Shown here piece by piece: positions 1-8,706 of a stretch of 64,000 bases of DNA (within the stretch, counting starts at the first letter, position 1; each line of letters starts with the position of its first letter). The notes beneath the pieces are model-generated. The model was not told where the DNA came from and made no database searches. It saw only the letters and a program-made list of their open reading frames with translations. The position numbers were made by a program, and so were the translations under genes. This stretch comes from Chryseobacterium sp. JM1 (GTDB lineage Bacteria > Bacteroidota > Bacteroidia > Flavobacteriales > Weeksellaceae): the NCBI RefSeq assembly GCF_000737715.1, contig NZ_JPRN01000011.1:164643-228642 (forward strand), given 5' to 3'.

Positions 1-72
1 GATATTTAAAGATTGATAAGGTTCAATAAAGCTTTCCATTAAGAAAATCTAACAGAAAAAATAAAAGTAAGA

Positions 73-1185
73 ATGAAAATAGGAATTTTAGGAGGCGGAC
101 AGCTGGGAAGAATGCTGATACAAAGCGCACTGAAATACGACGACGAATTTTATACGCTGGATCCGGCATCTGATGCGCCGTGCAACAATATTTCCCACTT
201 TACCCAGGGAAATTTCAATGACTTTGAAACGGTACTGAACTTCGGGAAAGATAAAGAGGTAGTGACTATTGAAATAGAGCATGTGAACGCAGATGCGTTG
301 GCCGAGCTTGAAAAACAAGGCATAAAAGTAGTTCCGAATGCTGCTATCATTAAAACCATTCAGCAGAAGATCCTTCAGAAAGAATTCTACAAAACCTATG
401 ATATTCCAAGCCCTGAATTTCAGGTGGTGTGGAACAGTGATGAGAAGATTATGATGCCGATGCCGTTTGTACAGAAAATGAATACGGGAGGTTATGACGG
501 AAAAGGCGTACAGGTAATCAGAACAGAAGAAGATTATCAGGATGTATGGAAAGAAGCATCGGTGATCGAAAGTCTGGTAGACATCGACAAAGAACTTTCC
601 GTGATCGTTGCCAGAAATGAAAACGGGGAGACCAAAACATTTCCTGTGACTGAAATGGTCGCTGATCCTAAATTAAACCTATTGGATTTTAATATCTGTC
701 CGGTATTTTTAAGCGAAGATATCCAGAAACAGATCGATTCTATTACAGAGAAATTTCTGAATGCAGTCAATTCTCCGGGACTTTTTGCCATCGAATTATT
801 CCTGGACAAAGAAGGAAAAATATGGGTGAATGAAACCGCGCCGAGGCTACACAATTCCGGTCATCAAAGCCAGGAAGGAAATGCGAATTCCCAATTCGAG
901 CAAATGTATCGTGTGGTGAAAAACCTGCCTTTAGCTGATACGGATGCTTTCGGGTACAGCGGAATGCTGAATCTTGTAGGGGCAGAAGGACATGCCGGAA
1001 AAGTCATTTACGAAGGAATGGATGATGTTCTGAAGCTTCCAAAAACGTACATCCACTTATACGGAAAAACTGAAACCAAGCCCGGAAGGAAAATGGGACA
1101 CATCAATGTACTGGCCGATACCAGAGAAGAATTGATGGAAAAACTGGTGAAAGTGAAAAGTATGGTGAGAGTGATCGCGGAATAA
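73..1185 (+). CDS. purK: 5-(carboxyamino)imidazole ribonucleotide synthase
   Basis: PurK uses ATP and bicarbonate to carboxylate aminoimidazole ribonucleotide to N5-CAIR in cytosolic purine synthesis; PurE then moves the carboxyl group. The 370-aa product has the N-terminal glycine-rich motif GILGGGQLGRM (residues 3-13), the ATP-grasp segment MNTGGYDGKG (about 138-147) and the metal/phosphate segment NETAPRLHNSGH (about 254-265). Length is normal for the family. ATG at 73 is the first in-frame start and falls at the family N-terminus. No purine gene is adjacent: purE lies 9.5 kb downstream at 10690. Expression probably starts from a promoter left of the window. A hairpin shared with the convergent gene follows it. 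Confidence 0.97.
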   Translation: MKIGILGGGQLGRMLIQSALKYDDEFYTLDPASDAPCNNISHFTQGNFNDFETVLNFGKDKEVVTIEIEHVNADALAELEKQGIKVVPNAAIIKTIQQKILQKEFYKTYDIPSPEFQVVWNSDEKIMMPMPFVQKMNTGGYDGKGVQVIRTEEDYQDVWKEASVIESLVDIDKELSVIVARNENGETKTFPVTEMVADPKLNLLDFNICPVFLSEDIQKQIDSITEKFLNAVNSPGLFAIELFLDKEGKIWVNETAPRLHNSGHQSQEGNANSQFEQMYRVVKNLPLADTDAFGYSGMLNLVGAEGHAGKVIYEGMDDVLKLPKTYIHLYGKTETKPGRKMGHINVLADTREELMEKLVKVKSMVRVIAE

Positions 1186-1207
1186 ATAAGTCATTTGATA
1201 CAGATAA

Positions 1208-1238
1208 AAAAAGCAGCCTATATAACAGGCTGCTTTTT
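1208..1238. terminator. bidirectional intrinsic terminator
   Basis: A perfect 12-bp stem (AAAAAGCAGCCT paired with AGGCTGCTTTTT) with a 7-nt loop lies between the convergent ends of purK and the delta-60 repeat gene. It has A-runs on the left and T-runs on the right, so it can terminate both genes. Confidence 0.88.
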
Positions 1239-1242
1239 CTTT

Positions 1243-2706
1243 TTATTCTTTGATAAGTTTCTTACTTTCAACTGATCCATTCTTCTTCATAAGCTTAATC
1301 ATATAGCTGCCTGCTGTAAGGGACTTAATATTAATTTCAGTTTCCTTAGATTGAGTATCTTTTTCTAATACCAATCTGCCTTCGGGAGAAAATATCTGAA
1401 TTTTTGCTATTTCAGCATTACTTTTAATTTTTACTGATTCTCTGGCCGGATTGGGCGAAACTGTTGTTGAAACTGATGAGGCAAGTTGTTCATGAGTTGA
1501 AAGAGTAAGACTTGTATTGTTCAGTCTGGCAAAATAACCTCTTTGTACACCACCATAGGAAACGAAATATCCTCCCAACAATATTCTGTTTTTATGCATG
1601 GCTACAGTATGAAGTCTTCCATTATCACTTCCTCCTGTTGCTACATCATAGGTTGCGCCGGGTGATATAAAAGATGTATCAACTGATCCATTGGGATTAA
1701 GTCTTACAATTGTTCTTCTGGCAATATTGTTAAAGGTGTCAAAATATCCCACCAGTACAATTTTTCCGTCACTTTGAACAGTGACACTATTAATCTCCGG
1801 AGCAGTCCCGCTATTCTTTTTAGGACCTGTTCCAATAGAAAATGTAGAGTCTACAGATCCATCGGTATTCAGTCTTACAACACCGTTTCTGTTGAGTCCG
1901 CTGAAAGTGGTAAAAGTTCCGCAGATTACTATTTTTCCGTCTGGCTGGATAAAGGAAGATCGCATACCTCCGGTAGCATTGGGACCATCTCCGGTAACAA
2001 AAGTATTGTCGATGGAACCATCCGGATTTAATCTTACCAATCTTTTTTTATCAACACCGTTAAAGCTCGAAAACTGTCCTCCTACAATGATTTTTCCATC
2101 AGACTGTACCTTTACCAAACTTACTGTACCGTTGGCGCCGCTGCCTATATTAAAGGTATTGTCTATATTGCCATCTGGTAAAAGTCGGGCAAGCCTGTTT
2201 TTTCCGCTGCCGCCAACCTGGGTAAAACTGCCCCCAATGATTATTTTAGAATTGGGTAAGGGGATAACGGATGTTGGCCCTGAATTGATGATATCGCCCA
2301 TGTTGAAAGTCGGGTCAAGGCTTCCGTCTGCATTAAACCTTCTCATACTCTCAATGGAAGAAAACGGTGTAAAATCGGCAGTTATTAATAATTTGCCATC
2401 ATGCTGAAGACTGATGTTAGATACTCCGCTTCCAGTATTGGTAGCAACTCCTACATTAAATGTGTTGTCAATGGTACCATCTTCGTTGAGACGGGCTACC
2501 CGGCTTACGGGAGGGGTATTGTTGCTGATGTTGAGAAAGGATCCCGAAAGGTATATTTTATTATCAGGAGCGACAAGGATTTTATAAACAGGATCATGAG
2601 CTCCATGTCCATTGTTAAAAAAGTTAAGATCAAGAGACCCGTCCTGCGCAGAGACTGAGGTACTGGCCAATGAAAAGATGGCTAGTACAGAAAGAATTCG
2701 TTTCAT
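1243..2706 (-). CDS. delta-60 repeat protein with T9SS type A C-terminal domain
   Basis: A 487-aa exported protein: signal peptide (about 1-20, ending SVSAQ), then about six tandem copies of a roughly 50-60-residue repeat with motifs such as DGKIIVGGQF and RLNPDGSIDNTF (about 25-395), expected to form a beta-propeller-like fold. The last 80 residues carry a Por-type sorting domain (SPNPARESVKI, then GSYMIKL), which in the T9SS family is recognised by the export machinery and removed by PorU. It is probably a cell-surface or released protein of unknown binding partner. PorU and PorV for this pathway are encoded in this same window. It has its own promoter. Long open frames on the opposite strand are shadows of its repetitive codons. 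Confidence 0.9.
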   Translation of the reverse strand: MKRILSVLAIFSLASTSVSAQDGSLDLNFFNNGHGAHDPVYKILVAPDNKIYLSGSFLNISNNTPPVSRVARLNEDGTIDNTFNVGVATNTGSGVSNISLQHDGKLLITADFTPFSSIESMRRFNADGSLDPTFNMGDIINSGPTSVIPLPNSKIIIGGSFTQVGGSGKNRLARLLPDGNIDNTFNIGSGANGTVSLVKVQSDGKIIVGGQFSSFNGVDKKRLVRLNPDGSIDNTFVTGDGPNATGGMRSSFIQPDGKIVICGTFTTFSGLNRNGVVRLNTDGSVDSTFSIGTGPKKNSGTAPEINSVTVQSDGKIVLVGYFDTFNNIARRTIVRLNPNGSVDTSFISPGATYDVATGGSDNGRLHTVAMHKNRILLGGYFVSYGGVQRGYFARLNNTSLTLSTHEQLASSVSTTVSPNPARESVKIKSNAEIAKIQIFSPEGRLVLEKDTQSKETEINIKSLTAGSYMIKLMKKNGSVESKKLIKE

Positions 2707-2728
2707 AGTATTGGTTTTTTTTGAAGTG

Positions 2729-2736
2729 CAAAAGTA
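2729..2736 (-). promoter_or_regulatory. -7 promoter element of the delta-60 repeat gene
   Basis: TACTTTTG on the minus strand matches the Bacteroidota -7 consensus TAnnTTTG and is 22 nt upstream of the ATG at 2706. No well-spaced -33 TTG is seen. Confidence 0.55.
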
Positions 2737-2791
2737 CTGTAAAAAAAACTCAATATAGAAAGCTTTTATTTTTTTATCCTATTAAATTTTC

Positions 2792-3427
2792 TTACTTAAT
2801 ATCTTTCTCCTCCACCTTTTCAAAATCCTTCTTTTGCTCATTCCAGACAAAAGCATGATAATATACATTCTCATCTTCAGGAGATTCTTTGCAGATGCTG
2901 GCTATAAACAGTCTGCTGTTCAGATTGAAGATCGCCCGGTCTTCTGCAAACATACAGGAAGTTTCTTCACCTAAAGGAAGCCCATAGATTTTTCCATCAC
3001 GCACATCCATCATCATTCCCATAATGCAGCTTGTTCCACATCCGAAAGTGACCGTGATGTAGTAACTGGCGAAATCGGGAGTGCCGGCAGCATAGGCATC
3101 TTTGATTCTTGTTCTGAAATTGGAGGCACCTTCATCACTGGAAAAATCCAGTTTTGCTTTTTTGACGAACTTATAGTTCTTTGAAGGGAATTTATTGAAC
3201 GCGAATTGATAGGAAATGACAGAGTCTTTCGTTTCTGCTTCCTCAGACTTTATACTTTCAGGCTCCTTTATCGTAGCAGAATCTGTTTTTATTTCCAACG
3301 GAGGAGCTGCCACCACAGTATCAGCGACAGAAGGCTGCGCCATTTCATGTTCAACAGGTTCTTTTTTGTCCTTGCACGAAAATAAAACGATAGCCATGAA
3401 CGGGATGAGTAATGAGTTGATTTTCAT
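2792..3427 (-). CDS. hypothetical lipoprotein
   Basis: A 211-aa protein of unknown function. It starts with a lipoprotein signal (lipobox LFSC, Cys about 18), followed by a charged, Pro/Glu-rich linker (about 20-70) and a compact domain (about 75-205). That domain contains the Cys pair of FGCGTSC and a later TSC and SIC, which could form disulphides in the periplasm. The gene starts 23 nt after the stop of the SH3-domain gene on the same strand, so the two are probably co-transcribed. I do not recognise the C-terminal domain. Confidence 0.8.
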   Translation of the reverse strand: MKINSLLIPFMAIVLFSCKDKKEPVEHEMAQPSVADTVVAAPPLEIKTDSATIKEPESIKSEEAETKDSVISYQFAFNKFPSKNYKFVKKAKLDFSSDEGASNFRTRIKDAYAAGTPDFASYYITVTFGCGTSCIMGMMMDVRDGKIYGLPLGEETSCMFAEDRAIFNLNSRLFIASICKESPEDENVYYHAFVWNEQKKDFEKVEEKDIK

Positions 3428-3450
3428 GGATGTTTTTTTAGATATTCTTG

Positions 3451-4161
3451 TTAGAAAGGCATGATGACTGTTTTTCCTTTAAAAATTCCCTTTTCTATTG
3501 TAAAAAGAACGGCATATCCTCCGGCTCCATCTGAGTTCACCATATTGATGTACAAAGTATCATGTTCCGAATCAAAATAACAGGCAGCAGATTCAGTATT
3601 GATATTGAATAGGTTTTCAATCTCCTTTGGGGGAATCTGAATTGTTTTTCCTCCTATTTTCAAAGAAATCGATTGATAGTGAGTCTGCGGAATGGTTCCA
3701 TCCGTACCCCAGATCTGCTGGCCTTTAAATTTATCCTCAACTTTATAATCTTTGTATTCAGTAGTTGAAAAATACTTTTTATTTTCCTTGTAATTAAAAG
3801 GTTCAGATTCTATAGTAACAGTGATGTTTTTTGAGTTAAAAACCGCTTTGTTTTCATTAATAGAAACGGCAGGCACCGATTCGTAAGATTCTATATACTT
3901 GACTCTTGAACTGTGAATATATCCTGACAGATTTTTTCCATTTTTATCAGTGTAATCGGCATTAAGCCAGTTCTTGTTATCTTCAGGGCTGAAAATATAA
4001 AGGATCTCATTCGAATTGATCTTTCCCACAATATCACTTTTCCCGTCTGCTTCTTTCCTCAAATTCGCATACCCGTCTTTATCAACGATTTTTGCAAATT
4101 GAGCCAACGAAAATTGGAAACCTAAAACGGCAGCCAGCAGGATTATTTTATTTGTTTTCAA
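3451..4161 (-). CDS. SH3-like domain secreted protein (TTG start)
   Basis: A 236-aa protein with a signal peptide (about 1-20, ending SLAQ) and a bacterial SH3-like domain (about 24-90; DKDGYANLRKEADGKS and later YIHSSRVK), a fold often used to bind cell-wall peptides. The C-terminal 140 residues are an unrecognised domain. The start is TTG at 4161: an in-frame TAA lies about five codons upstream, no ATG lies between, and the TTG places the signal peptide at the N-terminus. The lipoprotein gene follows after 23 nt. A peptide-binding or wall-sensing role is inference only. Confidence 0.8.
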   Translation of the reverse strand: MKTNKIILLAAVLGFQFSLAQFAKIVDKDGYANLRKEADGKSDIVGKINSNEILYIFSPEDNKNWLNADYTDKNGKNLSGYIHSSRVKYIESYESVPAVSINENKAVFNSKNITVTIESEPFNYKENKKYFSTTEYKDYKVEDKFKGQQIWGTDGTIPQTHYQSISLKIGGKTIQIPPKEIENLFNINTESAACYFDSEHDTLYINMVNSDGAGGYAVLFTIEKGIFKGKTVIMPF

Positions 4162-4186
4162 TGTTGTTTTAGTTTAATAGTGGTAC

Positions 4187-4246
4187 ACTGGAAGTTCTAT
4201 ACTTAAACTTCATTAACTTCCCTCTCCGAGCTTCAAACTTCCTTCC
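4187..4246 (-). repeat. partial copy of the post-stop purine/pyrimidine element
   Basis: Read on the minus strand, the sequence right after the antiporter stop codon is purine-rich (GGAAGGAAG, GGAGAGGGAAGTTAATGA) and ends in a short pyrimidine arm that pairs with GGAAGTT. It is the shortest of four related copies (others near 8551, 14131 and 59574). Confidence 0.6.
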
Positions 4247-6370
4247 TTACTTAAATATCTTCTGAATCACATTTCCAATCTCCATAAAATCATCATGGTT
4301 CCCCACAGAACGGATCTCTGGACTGTTTTCGTCAAATTCTGAGAACGGGAAGATTAGGAGATAATTGTTATCCCTTAAATGTCTGTTCAATAATTCAGGA
4401 ATAAGTCTCATCCTCGGAACATACGACTGCATACCTCGTTTAGCCATCAGAACAATAAGTGCTTCATCTTCTTTAAGCTTTGCTGCGGTTTTTTCACCAT
4501 CCTGCCACGTACTCATAATGATGAATTCCGCTTCTATATTGGCCTTTTTAACGATTTTCTGAAGAATATCAAGAATATTTTCCGGAGCGTAAAAAACGAC
4601 TGTTGCACCGGAGTTTCTGGCGACATTCCATACTCTCAGAAGGGCATGGAAAAATCCTGCTTCCTTATGGGCGTTTTCCGGAATCATCACTGCATATTTC
4701 TTAATCGTGGAAAGAGGTTGTGCAGCGTGATAAACGAGTACATTCACATCATCATTCTGCAGATATCCGTTATAAAGATTATAGACGAAAGAAGGGGAGA
4801 AGCCTTTCTCATCCTCAAGACCGATGATAAGATCTGTGATATTCTGTTCTTTGATTACATTTTTAACCCCATTAATCACGTCGTTGTCGTATCTCTTAAG
4901 TGTCTGCATCTTCACATCCGCGGCAGAAGCGGCATCTGCAGCCTGATGAAGAAGTTTTTCCGCATTTTTCACCGAAGATTCATTTTTATCTTCATTAATG
5001 ACATTTAAAGCAAAGAGATTTTCCGTGTTTGAATGGGCTTTGATCAGGATTCCCAGATTTACCATTCTGTCTACCGTTTCCTCGTGATTGATGGCCAGCA
5101 AGATATTTTCCTCCTCATGACTGTCGCCGGACACCGTATCCTCATTGTCGCTTTCTGCAATTTTTTGCGCGCTTGCCATTGAGATAAAGGAAGAAATTGT
5201 ACAGGAAATAAGGATCAGCAGAATACTTCCGTTCAGGACGTGTTCATTCAATAGCCTTACCGGTTCGCCGGTTTCGGTTTCGGAGAGGATGATGTTATAT
5301 CCTACCATAACCGATGCTAATGTTGCAGCTGCAGAAGCTGAACTCAACCCGAAAATCAGTTTTCCTTCCTCTTTTGAAAGTCTGAAGGTCTTTTGCGTCA
5401 TGACTGCAGAAATATATTTTCCTCCGATGGAGGCAACGAGCATAATTCCGGCCACTTCAAGCGTTTCCCAGCTTTTAAAGAAAACCTTAAAATCGATCAG
5501 CATTCCTACACTGATCAGGAAGAACGGGATAAAGATGGCATTTCCTACAAATTCCACCCGGTTCATCAAGGATGAGGTATGCGGAATCAGTCTGTTTAAA
5601 GCCAATCCGGCAAAGAATGCTCCGATAATGGCTTCTACACCGGCAAGTTCAGCCAGCATAGCGGCCAGATAAATCATGACCAGCACGAAAATATACTGCG
5701 AAATTTTATCATCCACCCTTTTGAAGAACCACCTTCCGATAATGGGAAATATGATTAGTACAATCAGGGCAAAAACAATAAAGGAAACGGAAAGTTTTAC
5801 CCAGAATTCTGTCCCTACATCACCCTGTGACATTCCCACGATCACGGCAAGCACCAAAAGCGCAAGAATATCGGTGATCATCGTTCCACCGACTGTAATG
5901 TTGACTGCCTTGTTTTTTGCAATGCCCAATTTACTGACCAAAGGATAAGCGATGAGGGTATGCGAAGAAAAAAGACTGGCAAAAAGGATAGACGTTAATA
6001 CAGAGAAATGCAGAAGATAGTATCCTCCGAGATAACCAAGGACGAAAGGAACGATAAAGGTATAGAGCCCAAACGTAAGACTCTTCCATTTATTCTTTTT
6101 AAAATCGCCCATATCGATCTCTAATCCGGCCAGGAACATGATGTAGAGAAGCCCCGTAGTTCCCGTCACCACAATGCTGCTGTCTCTGGCCAGTACATTG
6201 AATCCGTTTGGTCCTATCACGGCACCAGCGATAATCAATCCCAGAAGATGCGGGACTTTAATTTTGTTTAAAAGCAGGGGAGCGGCAAGGATGATGACCA
6301 GTACCAACAGGAATTTTAATACCGGATCTTCTATAGGAAAACTCAGATTATGTATACTCAGTAAAATCAT
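4247..6370 (-). CDS. cation:proton antiporter (CPA2 type) with C-terminal USP-like domain
   Basis: A 707-aa inner-membrane exchanger. The first 400 residues form about 12 hydrophobic segments of the Na+/H+ exchanger family (for example LLGLIIAGAVIGPNGFNVL near 40-60 and GAFFAGLALNRLIP near 255). Residues 430-700 are soluble and resemble a universal-stress-protein-like region (ENILLAINHEETVDRMVNLG). The expected role is exchange of Na+ or K+ for protons; the ion cannot be told from sequence. The gene starts 8 nt after the stop of the upstream lipoprotein gene, so both are likely one operon. A post-stop repeat follows it. Confidence 0.88.
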   Translation of the reverse strand: MILLSIHNLSFPIEDPVLKFLLVLVIILAAPLLLNKIKVPHLLGLIIAGAVIGPNGFNVLARDSSIVVTGTTGLLYIMFLAGLEIDMGDFKKNKWKSLTFGLYTFIVPFVLGYLGGYYLLHFSVLTSILFASLFSSHTLIAYPLVSKLGIAKNKAVNITVGGTMITDILALLVLAVIVGMSQGDVGTEFWVKLSVSFIVFALIVLIIFPIIGRWFFKRVDDKISQYIFVLVMIYLAAMLAELAGVEAIIGAFFAGLALNRLIPHTSSLMNRVEFVGNAIFIPFFLISVGMLIDFKVFFKSWETLEVAGIMLVASIGGKYISAVMTQKTFRLSKEEGKLIFGLSSASAAATLASVMVGYNIILSETETGEPVRLLNEHVLNGSILLILISCTISSFISMASAQKIAESDNEDTVSGDSHEEENILLAINHEETVDRMVNLGILIKAHSNTENLFALNVINEDKNESSVKNAEKLLHQAADAASAADVKMQTLKRYDNDVINGVKNVIKEQNITDLIIGLEDEKGFSPSFVYNLYNGYLQNDDVNVLVYHAAQPLSTIKKYAVMIPENAHKEAGFFHALLRVWNVARNSGATVVFYAPENILDILQKIVKKANIEAEFIIMSTWQDGEKTAAKLKEDEALIVLMAKRGMQSYVPRMRLIPELLNRHLRDNNYLLIFPFSEFDENSPEIRSVGNHDDFMEIGNVIQKIFK

Positions 6371-6378
6371 AGGTGTTT

Positions 6379-6945
6379 TTATTTGGTGGAACGTACTAAT
6401 TCGACAGAAAATCTGGCGGTACAGCCATTATCAGCCGTCACGGTTCTGGTTCCTTTAATTTTATTGGCAGAGATGTCATTGAGAAGGACATTCATCTCTA
6501 CACTTTTTTTAGCGGTGGAATCGGTTTTGAATGAAAGCCTGATTTCGTTATTCTCATACTTTCCGGAGTAAAGCCTTACGAGATTGTTATTGTTAACGAT
6601 CTTGGTCACCAGTTGGGTAGAGTCGCTGTCAAATTCCCAGGTGTCGGTTCGCTGATCGCCTACCGCATAATCACTGCAGTTGGACTCCGTGCAGATTACC
6701 TTTCCATTCCAGGGACCGGAAATATCTGCGGGCCATGCAGCAATCACTACAGAATCTTTCTTTGAAAAGATACTGTCTCTCATTTTGATGAGGGCCTGGT
6801 ATTCGGATTCTTTTTTAGCGAATATTTTTTCTTTTTCGAGTAATTGTTTTTCTCTTTCCGTCAGACTTTTTTCTTTTTCCTTATAATCACAGCTGATCAT
6901 TAGAAAAGAACCGACAAAAAGGATGAAAAATGTGTTTTTTAGCAT
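6379..6945 (-). CDS. hypothetical lipoprotein with coiled-coil segment
   Basis: A 188-aa lipoprotein of unknown function. The lipobox MISC puts the lipidated Cys at about residue 19. Residues 20-60 are very rich in Glu and Lys and likely form a coiled coil. The rest (about 65-188) is a small domain with WNGKVICTESNCSDY and a late single Cys (DNGCTARFSVEL). It precedes the antiporter gene by 8 nt on the same strand, so it is probably co-transcribed with it; whether the proteins interact is unknown. Confidence 0.78.
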   Translation of the reverse strand: MLKNTFFILFVGSFLMISCDYKEKEKSLTEREKQLLEKEKIFAKKESEYQALIKMRDSIFSKKDSVVIAAWPADISGPWNGKVICTESNCSDYAVGDQRTDTWEFDSDSTQLVTKIVNNNNLVRLYSGKYENNEIRLSFKTDSTAKKSVEMNVLLNDISANKIKGTRTVTADNGCTARFSVELVRSTK

Positions 6946-7556
6946 ATTGTAGATGTTGGTGTAAACAATATAAGAAAAAATATGGAAAATATAAAATCTA
7001 CTGGCTGGTATCGACTCTAATTTAAAATATTATCTTAAAAAATAAGGTTTTTGATTAATTATTTTATTTCCCAAGGATTTCGCGGACTTTCACAGATGAT
7101 TTAGGCTATTTTTTGAAACATTAAGATCAGTGAAGGAGGTAAGACAAGTTAAGAGAAATCTAAAGATTTGTTAAGCCGTAGTCATTAAAACAAAGCTTCC
7201 TTAATGATCTTAAAAACTTAATTCCAATCTTAATGGTTCAAATTTTATCCATGAAAATCTCTGATTTTTTAAATCTTAGGTGTTCTTTTTATACTCAATA
7301 CATTTAACTTAAAAATAACTATAGTGTTTAAAAACTTTTGCATCTTTTGTGGTTATTATTTATTTTCCATGGATTTCGCGGAGGAACACAGATGATTGAG
7401 ATATTTTCTGTTGTTTTGTCAATATAAAAATCTTAGATTTTTGGAAAACTTATTTGCTCTTCTACGCGATTTTATTGCCAGCTTTGATTAACTAAAGTGT
7501 TAAAAAAACTTTTGTACATTTTGTGGTTGAAAATAATCATCGTTGCATTTTGACAT
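6946..7556. repeat. 611-bp gene-free stretch with two pairs of direct repeats
   Basis: No gene is seen here. Two motifs each occur twice. Motif A (7061-7102 and 7358-7399) shares GGATTTCGCGGA and CACAGATGATT. Motif B (7319-7355 and 7492-7535) shares AGTGTT, AAACTTTTG and TTTTGTGGTT. The order is A, B, A-like, B, which suggests duplication of an intergenic element. The rest is AT-rich without clear structure. Confidence 0.65.
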
Positions 7557-8465
7557 CTAAGCTTCGACCTTCTGTCTTCTAAACATTTCCGGTTTATAAT
7601 TAATAATAAAAACCCCACAGATGATCATGGCAGCTGCAAGGATAAATTTAAGAGAAATTTTTTCATCCATAATCAGCCAGCCCAGAAATATGGCGATAAT
7701 GGTATTCACATAGGCAAGTATGGAAACCTGCACAGGAGATATTTTGGTTAAAGCATAATGGAACGCAAAAAATGCTGCGACAGAACCGAAAACAGCCAGA
7801 TAGATCATTGCTGAAATACTTTTTAAAGACCAGTTTCCAAAGTTATAATTTTCTGAAAACAGGAAAGCAAAAATAATCTGTACTACACCTGCAAACAGGA
7901 ACTGATAAAACAGGTTCAGCGTGATATTACCACTTTGTATATTGAGTTTCTTGGTGAAAATAGTTCCTGAAGCCCACCCTGCTATGGCACAGAAAAGAAA
8001 GATCATTCCCATTCTGTACTCCGGATTGGCAAGATCCTGTATGCCATCCCAGAAAATAAAAAGGATGCCGCTGAAACACAGCAGAACACCAGCCAGCGCT
8101 CTGAAACTGAACTTTTGAAGACCAACTGCCAGACTTCCCAGGAATACCAGAATCGGGGAACAGGCACTGATTAATGAAGCCAGGCTGCTGGATACGGTTT
8201 CCTCAGCTACTGTCGTCATTCCGTTCGCCACGATCAGCATCAGAGAAGCAAAAACAATCTGATAGCCTAGATTTTTCCAGCCGATCCATTTAAACTCTTT
8301 TCTTGAAAGAAGTACCACAAGCATGATCAATGCTGCCAAAAACTGACGGATTCCCGCTACGAACCATGCCGGAATAGTTTCCACGGCAACACGTATCGCT
8401 AAAAATGTAGTTCCCCAGACCATGGCAACGGTGAGAACGGCAAAAAGAAGTTTGTAATCTTTCAA
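7557..8465 (-). CDS. EamA/DMT-family exporter (TTG start)
   Basis: An inner-membrane transporter of the drug/metabolite superfamily with ten predicted helices in two EamA halves (MVWGTTFLAIRVAVE near the N-terminus; WASGTIFTKKL and MIICGVFIINYKPE in the second half). Its substrate is unknown; relatives export amino acids or metabolites. An ATG at 8681 would add 72 residues, but that segment overlaps a dispersed repeat and the -7 promoter at 8488-8495. The TTG at 8465 gives 302 aa, the usual family length, with the first helix directly at the N-terminus, so I use it. It lies downstream of the MDR gene on the same strand. Confidence 0.85.
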   Translation of the reverse strand: MKDYKLLFAVLTVAMVWGTTFLAIRVAVETIPAWFVAGIRQFLAALIMLVVLLSRKEFKWIGWKNLGYQIVFASLMLIVANGMTTVAEETVSSSLASLISACSPILVFLGSLAVGLQKFSFRALAGVLLCFSGILFIFWDGIQDLANPEYRMGMIFLFCAIAGWASGTIFTKKLNIQSGNITLNLFYQFLFAGVVQIIFAFLFSENYNFGNWSLKSISAMIYLAVFGSVAAFFAFHYALTKISPVQVSILAYVNTIIAIFLGWLIMDEKISLKFILAAAMIICGVFIINYKPEMFRRQKVEA

Positions 8466-8487
8466 GGTGAATGTATCGTATAACAGA

Positions 8488-8495
8488 CAAATATA
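8488..8495 (-). promoter_or_regulatory. -7 promoter element of the EamA gene
   Basis: TATATTTG on the minus strand matches TAnnTTTG exactly. It ends 22 nt before the TTG start at 8465 and lies inside the longer alternative reading frame, which argues against that longer frame. Confidence 0.6.
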
Positions 8496-8550
8496 CCTGT
8501 TCTGAAATGAACCGGATGGGTACAGTTTATGTGATTTTAGCTGATACAGA

Positions 8551-8704
8551 TGGAGAAATGGGATGGGAGAGGGAAGAGGGAGGCTGGAAGGTACTGGTGG
8601 TCTTTTGATGACTACAGTTCTTATAAAGTAATTGAAAATAGAGTGAGGTATAGTTGTCCTCTTAAACTCAATAACTTCCATCTTCCAGCCTCCTTCTTCC
8701 TTAC
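8551..8704 (-). repeat. post-stop purine/pyrimidine inverted-repeat element
   Basis: Two arms (8573-8590 and 8682-8699) are complementary at 17 of 18 positions; on the minus strand the first arm reads GAAGAAGGAGGCTGGAAG. The element begins within a few nt of the MDR stop codon. Related copies follow stop codons at 4247, 14125 and 59759. Confidence 0.8.
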
Positions 8705-8706
8705 TT

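Noticed and set aside
1..72. Promoter or gene end at the left edge
   Set aside because: Only 72 AT-rich bases precede purK; no TAnnTTTG box, hairpin or convincing coding end could be recognised.
1781..2407. 208-codon open frame opposite the delta-60 repeat gene
   Set aside because: It is antisense to a clearly real repeat protein and its peptide is a low-complexity mirror of those repeats.
5145..5672. 175-codon open frame opposite the antiporter gene
   Set aside because: Shadow of the membrane-protein codons on the other strand; no start context or recognisable domain.
8466..8681. 72-codon N-terminal extension of the EamA exporter
   Set aside because: It overlaps a dispersed inverted repeat and the TATATTTG promoter, has no family similarity, and the TTG at 8465 gives the normal length.
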